The translations under genes and the position numbers were made by a program. The notes beneath the pieces are model-generated. The model saw only the letters and a program-made list of their open reading frames with translations, was not told where the DNA came from and did no database searches. Positions 11,406 through 22,573 of a stretch of DNA of 64,000 nt are shown here, one piece after another (the first letter of the stretch is position 1; every line of letters starts with the position of its first letter). This stretch comes from Aquatica leii. Taxonomy: Eukaryota; Arthropoda; Insecta; Coleoptera; Lampyridae. Location: NCBI GenBank assembly GCA_035610365.1, contig CM069439.1:6324001-6388000 (forward strand), written 5' to 3'.

Positions 11406-11453
<48 letters not shown>

Positions 11454-12239
11454 GCGTGTAAGTATGTACGCATGCAAAATATTATGAAAAACGATTAGCT
11501 GAATTGTTTTACTTACAAGTATTTTAGATTTCAGTTTTTTTTCAAAATCTTGTTTTTAAATAAATAATTAATTTTTAATATCCGCCTGAAAATGCCTGTA
11601 CTTTGTGTTACTACAGCCAATATAACCTAGTCTAATAGTTCAGCGCAAACTCTTTCTAAAAATTAATTCCATTTGAAGATAACTTACACGTTTCACAAAA
11701 ATAACATACACTTGTTTGACTTTTTACGTGTTTTGGTTCCATTCCATTCTATTCAAATACAAAATTCAAAGTAATTCATCTTGATCACGGTTTGACAACT
11801 TCCGTTTCAACTTTGACAATACCCAAAAATTTTAAGTCATTTGTTTGTAAAGGTTTGCGTCTTGAGGTATATATATATAACGTGGTGTTTTTAATTATAG
11901 TACTACGTTATGTCGAATAGATAATTACAAATTTTTCTTATGCGTTTTGAAAATACCGACGGTTTTAAATATAACTTTACATATCTAATACCTATATACG
12001 AAATTTTTGACATTTATATAGTACTCGGTAAAAAAAAATATTACAGATTGTTAACATAGAAATATATCTAATTAGCTTACAGATTTGCTTATTAAAGCAT
12101 GAATGAACAAGTGTTTTTTTCAATCTAAATAAAGATTGGTTTACAATTATTTCAATAATAACAAAAACAACACTGACCGATTTAGAAAAAGCGCAGAAAG
12201 CGTTTTGTAAAAAATAAATATTTATCTTTAAGGATTATT
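9615..12239. other. Unassigned AT-rich region
   Basis: About 2.6 kb with no recognisable gene. A stretch near 10320-10930 is less AT-biased and non-repetitive, but its open frames are short and match nothing I know. A microsatellite lies at 11407-11453. Confidence 0.5.
11407..11453. repeat. (ATT)n microsatellite
   Basis: An uninterrupted run of ATT/TTA triplets, roughly 15 units. (TAA)n tracts of this kind are the known insertion target of Dong-type LINEs, and one such element sits in similar tracts at 19.8-23.4 kb. No insertion is present here. Confidence 0.95.
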
Positions 12240-13308
12240 GCATCACATTTATCAAACCCATGTGCCATATTCAAACATTCGCTTCTACATCTTTTCTTGT
12301 AAGACAGCTTCAAAAATCTTTTGAAGCCTGGCACATGATAACCTTTTTAGAGCAACATTTTTTCTCTTTAAAGCCTCCAAACACATAGAAAGCATAATGC
12401 TTATTCCATGATGAATTCAAACTTCATTCAATTAGAGTTTTAAGTGATGATCAATGTCTTGATGCTGGACACTTTATGTCTTGTACATCTATGGCGACCA
12501 AAACCAAAGTTGAGAATAATACAACATTAGTCACTTATTTTTACGCTGCTTTCCCAAAACTTTATGTATCTAAACCCCAGAGCGTGTCTCATTGATGCGA
12601 AAAGGTGATAATTCTGTGATTTCAATGCGTCTTTCACTTGTTTTACTGCGTGTGCCGGTGCATTGTCATGCAACAAAATCACTTCACCGCGTCTTCAGAC
12701 CCATTCTGAACGTTTTTCAATCAATTCATAGTTCAACTTGATTATTTGTTGTTTGTAGCAATCAGTATTGACTGTTTCGTCAAGTTTCAGAAGTTCAAAA
12801 TATACTACATCACCTTGGTCCCACCTAATACATAGCAATGTCATTTTTTCGAGACGATCCGGCCATGAAGTCCATAAGTCAACTTCGTCACGCGATAACC
12901 ACAATTTTTTATGTTTTTGATTTTCTTAATAAATCCATTTTTCAACATCTGTCACAATCAGATAAAAAAATGACTTCTTTTCGTACCGTTGAAGCGGCAT
13001 TTTACAAACGGTATTTCGATTCGCAGTTTTTGGATCTTTCCCATTGCTCGCAAAGGGTCGCTAATCGTTTTTTGTGCCACATTTAATGGTTTTTAAGTTT
13101 AGGTTGTGTCTTCTTGCAATTCCACATTCAAAAATGTTTTTGGTCTACCCGAACGATTACTGTGTTTCAAATCAGAATCACCACTTTTAAATTTTCGAAA
13201 CCACCAAACATCTTTTATGCTCTCTGTAAGTTTCTACCAGGAAACGATGACCTATAATATATATAATAAGTAAAGCAATGTATGTCGCAAATACTCTTTT
13301 TCAGGCAT
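12240..13308 (-). pseudogene. mariner-family transposase, degenerate
   Basis: Minus-strand reading from ATG at 13308 gives MPEKEYLRHTLLYLLY, then WWFRKFKSGDSDLKHSNRSG and RPKTFLNVELQED. This is the mariner helix-turn-helix region ending in the SGRP linker. The catalytic part reads LLCIRWDQGDVVYFELLK, NTDCYKQQIIKLN, then, past a stop, EVILLHDNAPAHAVKQVKD. HDNAPxH carries the second catalytic Asp. The DD34D tail below 12640 is too decayed to read. Stops at several points, including one before RRGEV, make this a dead copy. I could not define its terminal repeats. Length fits the usual 1.2-1.3 kb of mariners. Confidence 0.85.
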
Positions 13309-13558
13309 GAAATTCAACATATTCACAGAGCTGTAACACTTTAACGCTACTGTTTAGGCGGAATGAAACTTTTGTTGTTTTTGAAGCTATGACAGTAAAC
13401 TAAATTGACATATATGTCAAATTATTTTATTCCATACTTACGGTTAGCGAGGTTTGTTAAAAAACCGGTAAGGACTTTCCATACAGATCGGAATATAGAA
13501 AGCCACACCTTTAAAAAACAAACACACAAAAAACAACAATACTTAAAAAAAAGAGCAC

Positions 13559-14580
13559 GTGGCAAATAACAAAAGACAAGAAACCCCCAGGACAAACATT
13601 AGTCTCAACAGAATAACACATCAAATTCGCTCTGTTTTAAACCAAACTAGCAATAATACTTTTAAACACTGCATCAATAACACTATCACCCGAGAACAAT
13701 TCGTTATAAAAAAACAACGAAAAAAAAACACGTCATTAATACAGATCCCACACATAAAAAAGGTCGTAACTGGACGCCGACAAACAAGGAAAAAGCTAAT
13801 AAATTGTGTGTGTTTTGTTCAATTTGAGATAACGACTATAAAGATGAAGAAATCAAAAGCTACATCAACATCCCCTGCGTATTATCATTGTTTGTCAAAT
13901 CAACAATATAAAGTCGTATAAAACTCCAGGGTTCGACCTCATAGCTAGAGAGATCTTGAAACGCTTACGAAAAAAGACACTTGTACTACTTTCGGGTTCA
14001 GTAAGAATACGTCCAAATAAGTATGGCTCTAAAACAAACAAACCGCTTAATAAACCTACATCCTATTGCCCAATAACCTGTACCTCAAATTTCCAAAATA
14101 TTCAAAGCACTCTTCCTCGGCAGAAAAAAAACCTATGGATAATAACACCAATTTAGACTCTGACAAAAGTATTCAACAACACAGCAACGCCACCATGCTG
14201 TGAATAAAACTTAAGTGAGTAAAGAGAAGAAAATATGTACTGCGACCTTTCTTGCTGTGCAGCAGGCATTTGATAAGATCTCGTTAACAGACTACTTTAT
14301 ACTGAAAAATCCCATCTTAGTAAAAGATACTTCCAAGTAAAAGTAAAAAGTAACACATTCTCTGACTACCACTGAATGAAGCTAGCGTACCGCAAGGTAG
14401 CATCCTTGAGCCGTTTTGTTACATACACTGCTAATAAAGCTGTCACTATGAAAAAAATTTGCTGACGACACAAGAAACATGTCATCCGACACCAACTTTA
14501 CTAGAGGATTCAGAAAGCTACAAAATCATTTGATGAGCTGCAAAGCTCATAGTAACAGTAGCGTACTCAGACTGACATAA
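13559..14580 (+). pseudogene. Jockey-like LINE ORF2 fragment (RT domain)
   Basis: In shifting plus frames: IPHIKK, then NWTPTNKEKAN; YKTPGFDLIARE near 13920; RKKTLVLLSGSVRIR and LNKPTSYCPI, equivalent to the KPTSYRPISLL block; FQVKVKSNTFSDYH; ASVPQGSILEP near 14390-14410; FADDTRNMSSDTNF near 14455-14500. The order GFD, SYRPI, FQVK, VPQGSVLGP, FADDT is that of Jockey-clade reverse transcriptases, which copy their own mRNA into a nicked target. The FADD palm survives, but many stops and deletions separate the blocks, so the whole RT is compressed into about 1 kb. The endonuclease and ORF1 are absent. Confidence 0.8.
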
Positions 14581-14839
14581 TGGCAGAGAGGGGTATTAAC
14601 CGTAAAAGAGGTGAGAAAGATTCAATATTTTATGAAGGTTGTCCAAAGTTTACTTATTGCAAATTAATACGCTTTAAAAGCCATTTTGCAGTGTTTTGTA
14701 ACCATACAATAGATAAACAGTTCAAAGAACTATACTTTATAAGTATTCTAATAAAACAAAATAATTTTGTTAATTGTCTTTTTTTTCTTTTTTTGTTTAA
14801 ATTTATTTTTAGATATACTCTTGCCTTCTAGTATTTTCG

Positions 14840-15204
14840 ATATTGCGCTATTTGAATCCATTTTAATGTAGTCGTTTTCTTGAAATCATTGTATCAGCGC
14901 ATAGGTAGTCTTCCTCTTCCTTTTTTATGTTCATACGATATCTTCAATCTATGACATTAATATTCCATCTATTTGTCTCAAATCTAGGAACATGTCGAAC
15001 GTAACTCTATTTTAGTTGTGCTATTCTGAAACCTACATCTGTTATTTTAGTTATCGACTTTATTTTTTTAATTCTCACTTCGTCTTTTCTTGTGATGTTT
15101 AGCATAGCTCTTTCTATTACTCTTTGATGTATTCTAATGTGTTTGGTTGTTGTCCAATTTTCTGTTCCATATGTCATTCCCGGCAAAACACATTGATCAA
15201 ACAC
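14840..15204 (-). pseudogene. LINE C-terminal tail
   Basis: Minus strand: VLPGMTYGTENWTTTKHIRI, VIERAMLNITRKDEVRIKK and TKITDVGFRIAQLK, then WNINVID, YRMNIKK and GRGRLPMR. This is the post-RT region found in many arthropod LINEs: LPxMTYGxExWTLTK, AMxxISxxDxxRNxxIR, TKVxDVxxxIARLK and a final GRPPxRW-like basic motif. The RT core is missing. Orientation is opposite to the Jockey-like fragment upstream, so it is a separate insertion. Confidence 0.8.
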
Positions 15205-17420
15205 TTTTGTTTATAGGTTTGTGCGAGTTTATTTTTTAAAATAAACCATAATACATACATATATATTCGTTTACCTTTTCAAATTAGGTTTCTTCTACTC
15301 GCATCAAGCAAAGTTGTTAGCTGACGCCGTTGGTAACTAAATCGTAGCTATTGATTTCAGAATGCGGTCAGGAAAACAGTTGATTTTGTACCAATGACGA
15401 CGTTTAACGACCACGTAGTTAATTAACATACATTGTCAAAGTTAACAATGTTTTATGCATCCGGGCCCTAAACCCGCCACGACCTCTTTGGAATACATTT
15501 CATAAATAAAATAAACCTCTATAATAATAAATCTATAGAGCGCAACAGCTATCATAACACCCAGTTTATAGATGAGTTATACAATCAAACCTTAGTCGAT
15601 AGAAGAGTTAAAAGACAATAGTCAGAAGACTTAGCCAATTAGGAGAAAATGGAGATCTGTCAAAGTATGGTACCCAACGTCATAAACCACACATAATATT
15701 TTTTTGACCTCCTAACGTGTAAACGTTAAATAAACATTCATATGACATCTAGAAAAACGTCATATTTACAATCGTCTGAATTTTTACCGCCCACCATGCG
15801 GTAAAAAATGCCCAAATCGTTTTCCGATACATTTATAACTAAAAATTTATTTATACAACAAAAATTACGCAAGTTTGTAATTGTTGAATGATAAAAAAAA
15901 GTTTATTACTTCAACTGGGATGGCATCATCTCGCGTTTGACAAATTACTATAGTTCCGAATATTTTGACGAATCGACATTACTGTGATATGTGACATGAT
16001 GTGATGAAAAAATAAGTTATGAATTTTTAAATAAAAAGTTTAATACATTTCTTTTGCGTTAACCATTTTACATCGCTCAATTATTAAAGCACTCCGCTGC
16101 GCGACGTGCTTCAAATTAATGTAAGTAAAGTAAAATGTAAGTAATCGCACGAACATGTAAATAACTCTTTCTATTACTCTGTTTTTTGTTAGAGTAGATT
16201 GGAAATTGGCTAATAGAATAATTTAAATTTAATAGTTACAATAAGGATGATCTTGAGTAAAATATTTAATACGTATTTCATTTTATTGAAAGAATAATCT
16301 TTTACTATTGCCATGGCAAAACATCCCTTACAGCACCGTATTTTCATCTCACGATTAAAAATGTGTTACATAAACAATTAAAATGTCGTTCCAAAGCTAA
16401 TGCTTTGACACATTGCAAGGATGCTAAGTATGAAAAAATCAAACATATTTACCATCGTAATCTTTCACGATCAAAAATGTAAGTGTAAGTGTCGGCAACG
16501 AATATCTACTAGTATTTATGTTTAATTATATTTTTTTATAACAAGATGCGCCTGTAAATTGGTTGATGTTTATACAAATTGTCAACAATACCGGTGAATT
16601 TGGCAATAAAATTCTGATTGTTACTATTACAAATTAGTGAGGTTTTTTATGGTTTACGTTTTGCTGCAATGGCGTTGTTATTTTGAAACCCTTCGTCAAG
16701 TTTAACGCTAAAGTGGTTCTTGATAAACATCAGTCAACTCCCACAATGGCAAGAAAGCTTCACACGACTACTTTCCTTCTATTGAATCTTTCCCCTCCTT
16801 TGGAGGTTGTCCTTTAGCGTGTACGTGTTTTTATTTATATTGTGTTTTTGTATTTGGACTACAAAGTAATTACTGATTTCAATTTGTTGTTTCATCTTTA
16901 TTTAGTTGTAAATGACTGTAAACGCCAGTATATTATAGACATTATAATGCGAGAATATTTAAAGTGACATCAGGCTAAAAGCTTAAGGCAATAAATAGCT
17001 AATGGTTAATACAAGTGGAAGTAACTACCGCATTAGGCTTCCACATACTAATAACAGTAATTGTGGTATAGTAATGGACACAATTCAACGGTGCTGGTAC
17101 ATTGTAGGTTTACATTAGTCATTCGCTGCAAAACCAGATTCAAATTCCAAAAATCGGTGCTTTTTAAAAGCATAATAGAAGCTTAAATGATTATTTAAGC
17201 CGTATATTTTCAATTAACTTCCAATTCGTCTTGGTTCTCAATTTAAGTCTATTGCATCACGTTAAATAGAAATCAAATGAATTTGAAAGATTAAATTATA
17301 GCGAGTAATGAAGAAAAAATATTGAAGCTGATGACGGTTGATGCATTTTTAGAAAATATAAATATTTATCGAATGTACATTTAGAAATTGGCAAAAAAAC
17401 AAAGTTGAAACCGTAAAATT
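15205..17420. other. Unassigned region
   Basis: About 2.2 kb with no recognisable coding sequence. It includes a perfect hairpin at 15781-15807 and some non-repetitive patches of moderate GC (near 15300-15480 and 16660-16830) whose origin I cannot name. Confidence 0.5.
15781..15807. repeat. Perfect 10-bp hairpin
   Basis: TTTTTACCGC and GCGGTAAAAA flank a 7-base loop. The arms are exact complements. It could be part of a decayed palindromic element; I see no neighbouring terminal repeats that define one. Confidence 0.5.
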
Positions 17421-17723
17421 AGCTTTTTATCCCTTCGATTCGGGGATGTAAAAGCTGGGTGCCCGCTGGCAAATCCTATGTAGGGGCGCGCCGCTTCTTT
17501 AATCAACACCTTGACCCGTGTTTTACAAATTCCTTCTCAGCTCCGAGTGATTTATTATGAGCTCTTCTATTGGCGAGCGCAGCAGGGAGTAGGTAAATTT
17601 AGGTATCTAGTCATTTATAAAGGGCGGCCAGGTGCGATGCAAAGCGACCGCCAAGAGTCGGTACTAAAACGTCCCGGGGCTGCAACCCCGACCATAACAA
17701 ATTTATTAATTTCATCGCAATAA
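17421..17723. other. GC-rich island with hairpin, possibly a retroelement 5' end
   Basis: About 300 bases stand out from the AT-rich background. The left edge is a stem-loop: AGCTTTTTATCCC at 17421-17433 pairs with GGGGATGTAAAAGCT at 17442-17456 with one bulge. Downstream are GGGGCGCGCCGC, AAAGGGCGGCCAGG and CCCGGGGCTGCAACCCCG, then an AT-rich tail with AATAAT units. A 70-codon plus frame, opened by a non-ATG codon at 17511, contains KRPGAATPTITNLL but matches nothing I recognise. The composition suggests a 5' untranslated region of a LINE or a SINE-like insert. Neither is proven. Confidence 0.35.
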
Positions 17724-19224
17724 CAATAATAAACTACATTCCAAATTATGTCCCGATTATTTAACCTTTAAAAAAAAGGAACATTAATTAACCACATTTT
17801 GTTAATCCGAATTCAGTATAAACACCTTAAATAAATTGGTAACAAAACTAACAGAATTCTTGCCAAAAACGTCTTTTGTTTAATAAGAACTACTAGATTA
17901 CTTGCAACATTCTTAGAATAACTATTGTAAAGCTTTTAATTTACTGGCTACTGGTCTTAAAGCCTGAAGGAACAGTTTCTTGTTCTTGTGTTCGAACTAA
18001 CAGTTGATCAATTTACTATATTGTCTTTGATTGTAATTATACATCTTTTTATTTTAAATCTGTTTTAGTTAATTATGTATTTAGACTAAATAGTACTTCT
18101 TAGATTGATTCGACTGTTATACCAGTGAATGGATTAATGTTACTATTTTTTCGGTTTTATAAATAGTGCTTTGACAGTTTGTTAATTAAAGTTCAAGTTA
18201 TTTTAGAAATATGCTAAAATCCTTGTATAACAAATTATTATAATCGCAAATAATTTTATCAGTTGGTTTTTTATCAGTTCTAAAATATAATAATAATCAC
18301 AGATAATTTTATCAGTCGGGTAATGTTATCACTTCATTAAAGAACGAACCGAACGTATGCTGATACATAGAAAAAAAACATTGTTTATACTACTTAGTAA
18401 TCATAATTTCCGTTTATGTTATCAAATTTCTTCTTAGGTTTGTTTCTATACATGAATAATAACCTATTTTGTATGAATTCTCACAATACGCTTATAAAGT
18501 GGATAAAAATACTTGTTTTGCATATTTAGCTTTATTTTTGCAGTGTTATTTATTTATTCAAGTATTGTATCTGACCTACATAACATTACCTCATTAAAAC
18601 ATCTGTAAATACGTGATCGACTTATTTTGTATTTTCAGTGTACTGGGAAAAAATGTGCAGTTCTTAGAATAACGACTTCATTTAACTATGTAATTATAAG
18701 CGATTTTTGGCTTAAACTTAGCATTTGCCGTATCACAAACGCAGCAAACGTATCATAAATCTTCCAGAATCATAAAAACGCAGAAAAGCATATCGTAATA
18801 TTCGTAATCATTAACGTAAAAAATAAACCATGGTATTTGTACGTATAGAAGTAAAACCAAATCGTACGTTTCAAAAAATTGTTGGTATGTAGAAAAAACT
18901 TAAAACACAAATTGCAAAGATGACATTACCATGTCTAAAGAACAAACAAAAGACTGTTGTTCATATTAACAAATCACCACGAAAGCAAATTGTTAGTAAG
19001 ACGACAAAACCCGTACCCACAAGCTCAAATTTAACGTGGACATTTTCTGCACTTGTATGCAGGGACGTCCGCTTCTTACGAAAATGCAGCAGAGACAATT
19101 TAAAACATTGGCTACTAATCACGCATGGGTATTGTGTAACATCAGTTGCACATGCAGTCAATCCAAAATTCTTAAATAAAATCAGAAGTATTCAATAGAA
19201 ACAACGTGCACGTTACATACGTAG
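17724..19224. other. AT-rich region with one unrecognised open frame
   Basis: Mostly AT-rich DNA with short direct repeats such as TAATTTTATCAGT near 18250-18320. A 92-codon plus frame at 18920-19198 and the other frames of that segment are moderately GC-rich. I considered that it is an N-terminal hAT piece but could not confirm any motif. Confidence 0.4.
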
Positions 19225-19750
19225 ATTTTTTTTAATTGTTTGTATCCAGGATTTTTTGGCAATACCGAAGTTAGTTTGTTAACAGAAGTGGATTTTCTAA
19301 TTCGGTTAACTTGCTTCAGCTTCCATCCAAGTACCCCATAGTGTTACAAGTAGAGACAGAAATAAACTAACGTCAGTACCAAAAATTTCCCTAGACTTGG
19401 TCATACGAGATGGTGCTTTCAGAAACACTTTCTTTACTGAAGATATTAATAAATGAACACTTGGATATTTCAAACGCACTAATTCAGCCAATCTATGCAA
19501 ACCATGTGCCACATAGGTAATATGAATCATTTTTGAATATAGAACTTGTAAATCTTTAATGGCGCAGCATCGGTGCAAACCACCAACACTTTTAATAATA
19601 TTTGCATTCTTATTACATACGATTTGTTTCTTTCTTCTTCAACACCTAATACGCCAAATTAAAAAAATGCAATACTTCGCTGCGTCTTCAATTGTATGGA
19701 AGGATAACCTTTTCGCAACGTTGACGCGTCTGGTTTATGTTGTTTGGTAG
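19225..19750 (-). pseudogene. hAT-like (CGGBP1-like) transposase fragment
   Basis: Minus strand, from high to low coordinates: KPDASTLRKGYPSIQLKTQ near 19735, a decayed stretch, then LQVLYSKMIHITYVAHGLHR, LAELVRLKYPSVHLLIS, SVKKVFLKAPSRMTKSREI, VTLWGTWMEAEAS. After an internal deletion it ends with NKLTSVLPKNPGYK near 19240-19285. The blocks are in the same order as in the copy at 5700-7460 and belong to the same family. The DUF659-type core around the first catalytic Asp is lost. The Dong-like LINE begins only about 60 bases beyond its upstream end. Confidence 0.8.
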
Positions 19751-19800
19751 ATTTTTTCAAAAAAATTGACTTCAATCAAGTTGATGTTTTGTATCTTTGG

Positions 19801-19813
19801 TTATTATTATTAT
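19801..19813. repeat. (TTA)n tract at the 3' end of the Dong-like LINE
   Basis: Four TTA units directly border the 3' end of the minus-strand LINE. On the element strand it reads as a short (TAA)n tail. It matches the tract at the other end. Confidence 0.85.
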
Positions 19814-19855
19814 CCTGCTTTCCTCTGAGATTTCGCGTCTGGTTTTCAATGGAGA

Positions 19856-19882
19856 GCCACGCGGACCATAGTCAAGCGTGGC
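19856..19882. repeat. Hairpin in the LINE 3' untranslated region
   Basis: GCCACGC at 19856-19862 and GCGTGGC at 19876-19882 pair perfectly around a 13-base loop. It lies between the last codon of the LINE and its TAA tail, where R2-type elements have structured RNA recognised by the RT. Function here is inference. Confidence 0.5.
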
Positions 19883-19939
19883 TTCCTTATAACTGTATAA
19901 AAATTGGTGTGGTTATTGCGCATTTAGGAACTTCTAAGT

Positions 19940-20708
19940 TATGGAGCACGTATCTATGATTATAGATTTCTGTAGCTGTATGTATATATTAGGATGTAGT
20001 TCTAATGTTTTAATGTATTTGTGTAGGTTGTGTGGAATGACTCCTGTGGCTGATAATATAATTGGTACTATTTGTACTTTGTTTGGATGCCACATGTCTT
20101 TGATTTCCTCAGCCAGTTCAATGTATTTTTCAATTTTTTCTCCTGTTTTCTTTTGAATATTAAACGTGTTCGGTACTGTTATTTCGATTAGTTGTTTAGT
20201 TTTTTCTTCTTATTGGTGAGAATGATGTCCGGTTTGTTGTGCAGAGTAGTTTTAACACTTCTGTTGCAGTATAGCCTTTATTCGTTGTTCTCTAGTATAT
20301 TTTGCGGTGTGTACTTGTGTGTAGGTATGTTCTGTGATGTGAGTTTGTGTTGTTTGGAAAGTTGTTAATGTATTATTTTTGCTACATTGTTGTGTCTTCT
20401 GGTGTACTCTGTGTTCCAGTTATAATGTGATCTATTGTTTCTATTTGCTGTTTACATAGTCTGCATTTATCTGTAATTGTGTTGGGGTCTTTGATGATGT
20501 GTTTGCTGTAGTATCGAGTATTGATTACTTGGTCTTGTATCGCTACCATGAATCCTTCCTTTTCACCGTACATGTTGCCTTTTCTTAGCCATGTATTGGA
20601 TGCTTCTTGATTGATGTGTGCTTGCATTAGTTGATTTAGGTGTTTTCCATGTAGTGTTTTTTGTTTCCAGTTTGTTTTCTTTGTATGTGTTGCAGTTATA
20701 TTATCCAA
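19940..20708 (-). pseudogene. Dong-like LINE: zinc-binding motif and restriction-like endonuclease region
   Basis: Minus frames give LHGKHLNQLMQAHINQEAS, NTWLRKGNMYGEKEGFMVA, IQDQVINTRYYSKHI, then CRLCKQQIETIDHIITG. The latter is the CxxC-x8-H motif; the expected last Cys is Thr here. After a gap come LHNKPDIILTNKK, LIEITVPNTFN and KIEKYIELAEEIKDMW, then KVQIVPIILSATGVIPHNL, KTLELHPNIYIQLQKSIII and DTCSIT stop. PD...E/D within KPDI and LIEI is the restriction-like endonuclease core that nicks the target DNA. Frameshifts separate the two halves near 20380 and 20210. Confidence 0.75.
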
Positions 20709-20854
20709 GGGATTGTATGTTTGATTGTGAAATTGTAGTGGTGTGGCTGAGGTATTGATATGCGTGATTGCTTTATGTATACTGCTAGTTTCTGCTCTTT
20801 CTATAGAGTATTCTCTCAGGTTATGTATTTGCTTGTAATGTAGGTTTTTTATAG

Positions 20855-22246
20855 CTATGAATCCCCTTCCCCCTCTTTTCTGTTTAGTGTAAATCTTTCT
20901 GTTGCAGAGTGTATGTGGTGTATTCCGTGTTTATAACATTGTGAGCGTGTTAGTGTATTAAGCGCTTCTAGGTCTGTGCCGCTCCATTTTACTATTCCAA
21001 ATGAATATGTTAATATAGGTATAGCATACGTATTTATTGCCTTTGCCTTGTTTCTTGCTGTTAGTTCTGTCTTTAGTATTGTGATAAGCCTTTGTCTGTA
21101 TTTTTGTTTTAGTTCATCTTTAATATTTGTGTATTCGATTCCTATTTTTTGTCTGTATCCTAGGTATTTGTAGTCGTCTGTTTTTCCCATTGCTTCTATG
21201 TGGTCGGTGTTGCCTTCTAATGAGTAATCTTCTTGTTTTGTTTGTCTTCCTTTAACTATGCTATTTATTTTACACTTATCAGTTCCAAATGTCGTGTTTA
21301 TATCTTTACTAAATGTTTCGGTTATTTTTAGGAGTTGTTTGAGTTGGTGTTTTGTAACTGCTAATAGTTTTAAGTCGTCCATGCAAAGTAGATGAGTGAT
21401 TTTGTGTGGGTGTGTTCTTGTAATGTTGTATCCGTATTTTGTATAGTTTAATAGGTGAGATAGGGGGTTTAGAGCTAGACATGGTATATTCCGCGTTTAA
21501 TCTGTATGGATTGTGATCTAATATTGTTTATCTCTGTTCGGATGTTAAGCGTGGTATTCCAGTTTTTCATGATTACTTCTAAGAAGTGTATTAATTTGGG
21601 ATCCGTTTTGTATATTTTTAATCTTTGTATTATCCATGAGTGGGGCACACTGTCATACGCTCTTTGGTAGTCGATATATGCGAAATATAATGATCTTTGT
21701 TTAAGTTTAGCTTGATATCTTACTTCTACATCAACTATTAATTACTCTTTACATCCTCCAGCTCCTTTACAACAGCTTTTTTGTTCTTCGTTTATTATAT
21801 TGTTGTTTTGTGCATGGGTCATTAGTTTTTGTGTGGCGACTGCAGTTAGCACTTTATATATTGTTGGTAGCCATGTTATAAGGACGGTAATTGGCTGGCT
21901 TCGCTGTGTCTGCATAATTTTTAGGTTTTAGATAAGTTATTCCTTGTGTGAGAGTGGGTGGTATAGTGTGGGGGTGGTTGGTGTATATGTTAAATAGTTT
22001 AGTTATCAGTAGATGTGTTGAGGTAAACTTCTTCAACCAGAAGTTTGCTATTTTATTGTTTCCTAGGGCTTTCCAGTAGTGTGTAGAGTTAATTGCTTGT
22101 GTGACTTCGTGGTGTGAGATTATTATTTCAGGCATTGGTTCTATTGTGTTATAGTTGTCTGTTTCGGTTTGTATCCATTGTGCTTGTTCGTTATGTTGTT
22201 TCTGGTTCGACCATATGTTGCTCCAGAAGTGTTCTACGTCTGTCAT
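20855..22246 (-). pseudogene. Dong-like LINE: reverse transcriptase region
   Basis: Minus strand: FWSNIWSNQKQHNEQAQWI, HHEVTQAINSTHYWKALGNN, FWLKKFTSTH, then ITYLKPKN and PANYRPYN (RT motif 1 to 2). After a shift: YFAYIDYQRAYDSVPHSWI (motif A with the first catalytic Asp) and RSQSIQIKRGIYH (motif B region). The palm box is LLCMDDLKLLAVTK near 21380, followed by FGTDKCK, DYKYLGYRQK, TELTARNKAKAINTYAIPIL and TYSFGIVKWSGTDLEAL (thumb). Conserved order and the MDD box identify an RT. At least four frameshifts or stops break it. Confidence 0.85.
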
Positions 22247-22573
22247 GTTTGTTGGATTGTCAATTGCGTTTTCTGTGTTGTCTATTGTCTGGTAAAATTT
22301 TTTCTGATTTGTGTTAAATATTTGGTTTTGTTTTCTTCTGTGTTCACTCTTCTTGTATCGTCTAAGTCGTTTTGCTGGTGCTTGTAGTTTCTGTTTTCTT
22401 TCATCTAACTTCTCTATAGCTTCTTGTTTTGTTAGTTCGCCTAACTTTTTTTGTTATTTTTGTGATAGTTTGTTTGCGATGAACTGTGTGAGTTGTCCTA
22501 TATCTTTTCGTAATTTTTTCTATTTCTATTTTGTATTCTGAGTTTCCATGCTGGAGTACTTGGTTTGTGTTGG

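Noticed and set aside
11407..11453. Regular short repeats as a CRISPR-like array
   Set aside because: It is a pure trinucleotide microsatellite with no spacers, in a eukaryotic context.
17431..17448. TTCGATTC flanked by complementary bases as a tRNA T-arm
   Set aside because: No acceptor stem, D-arm or anticodon arm can be placed around it.
18920..19198. N-terminal part of a hAT transposase on the plus strand
   Set aside because: No zinc-finger or STLRK motif could be placed in any frame, and the neighbouring hAT fragment is on the opposite strand.
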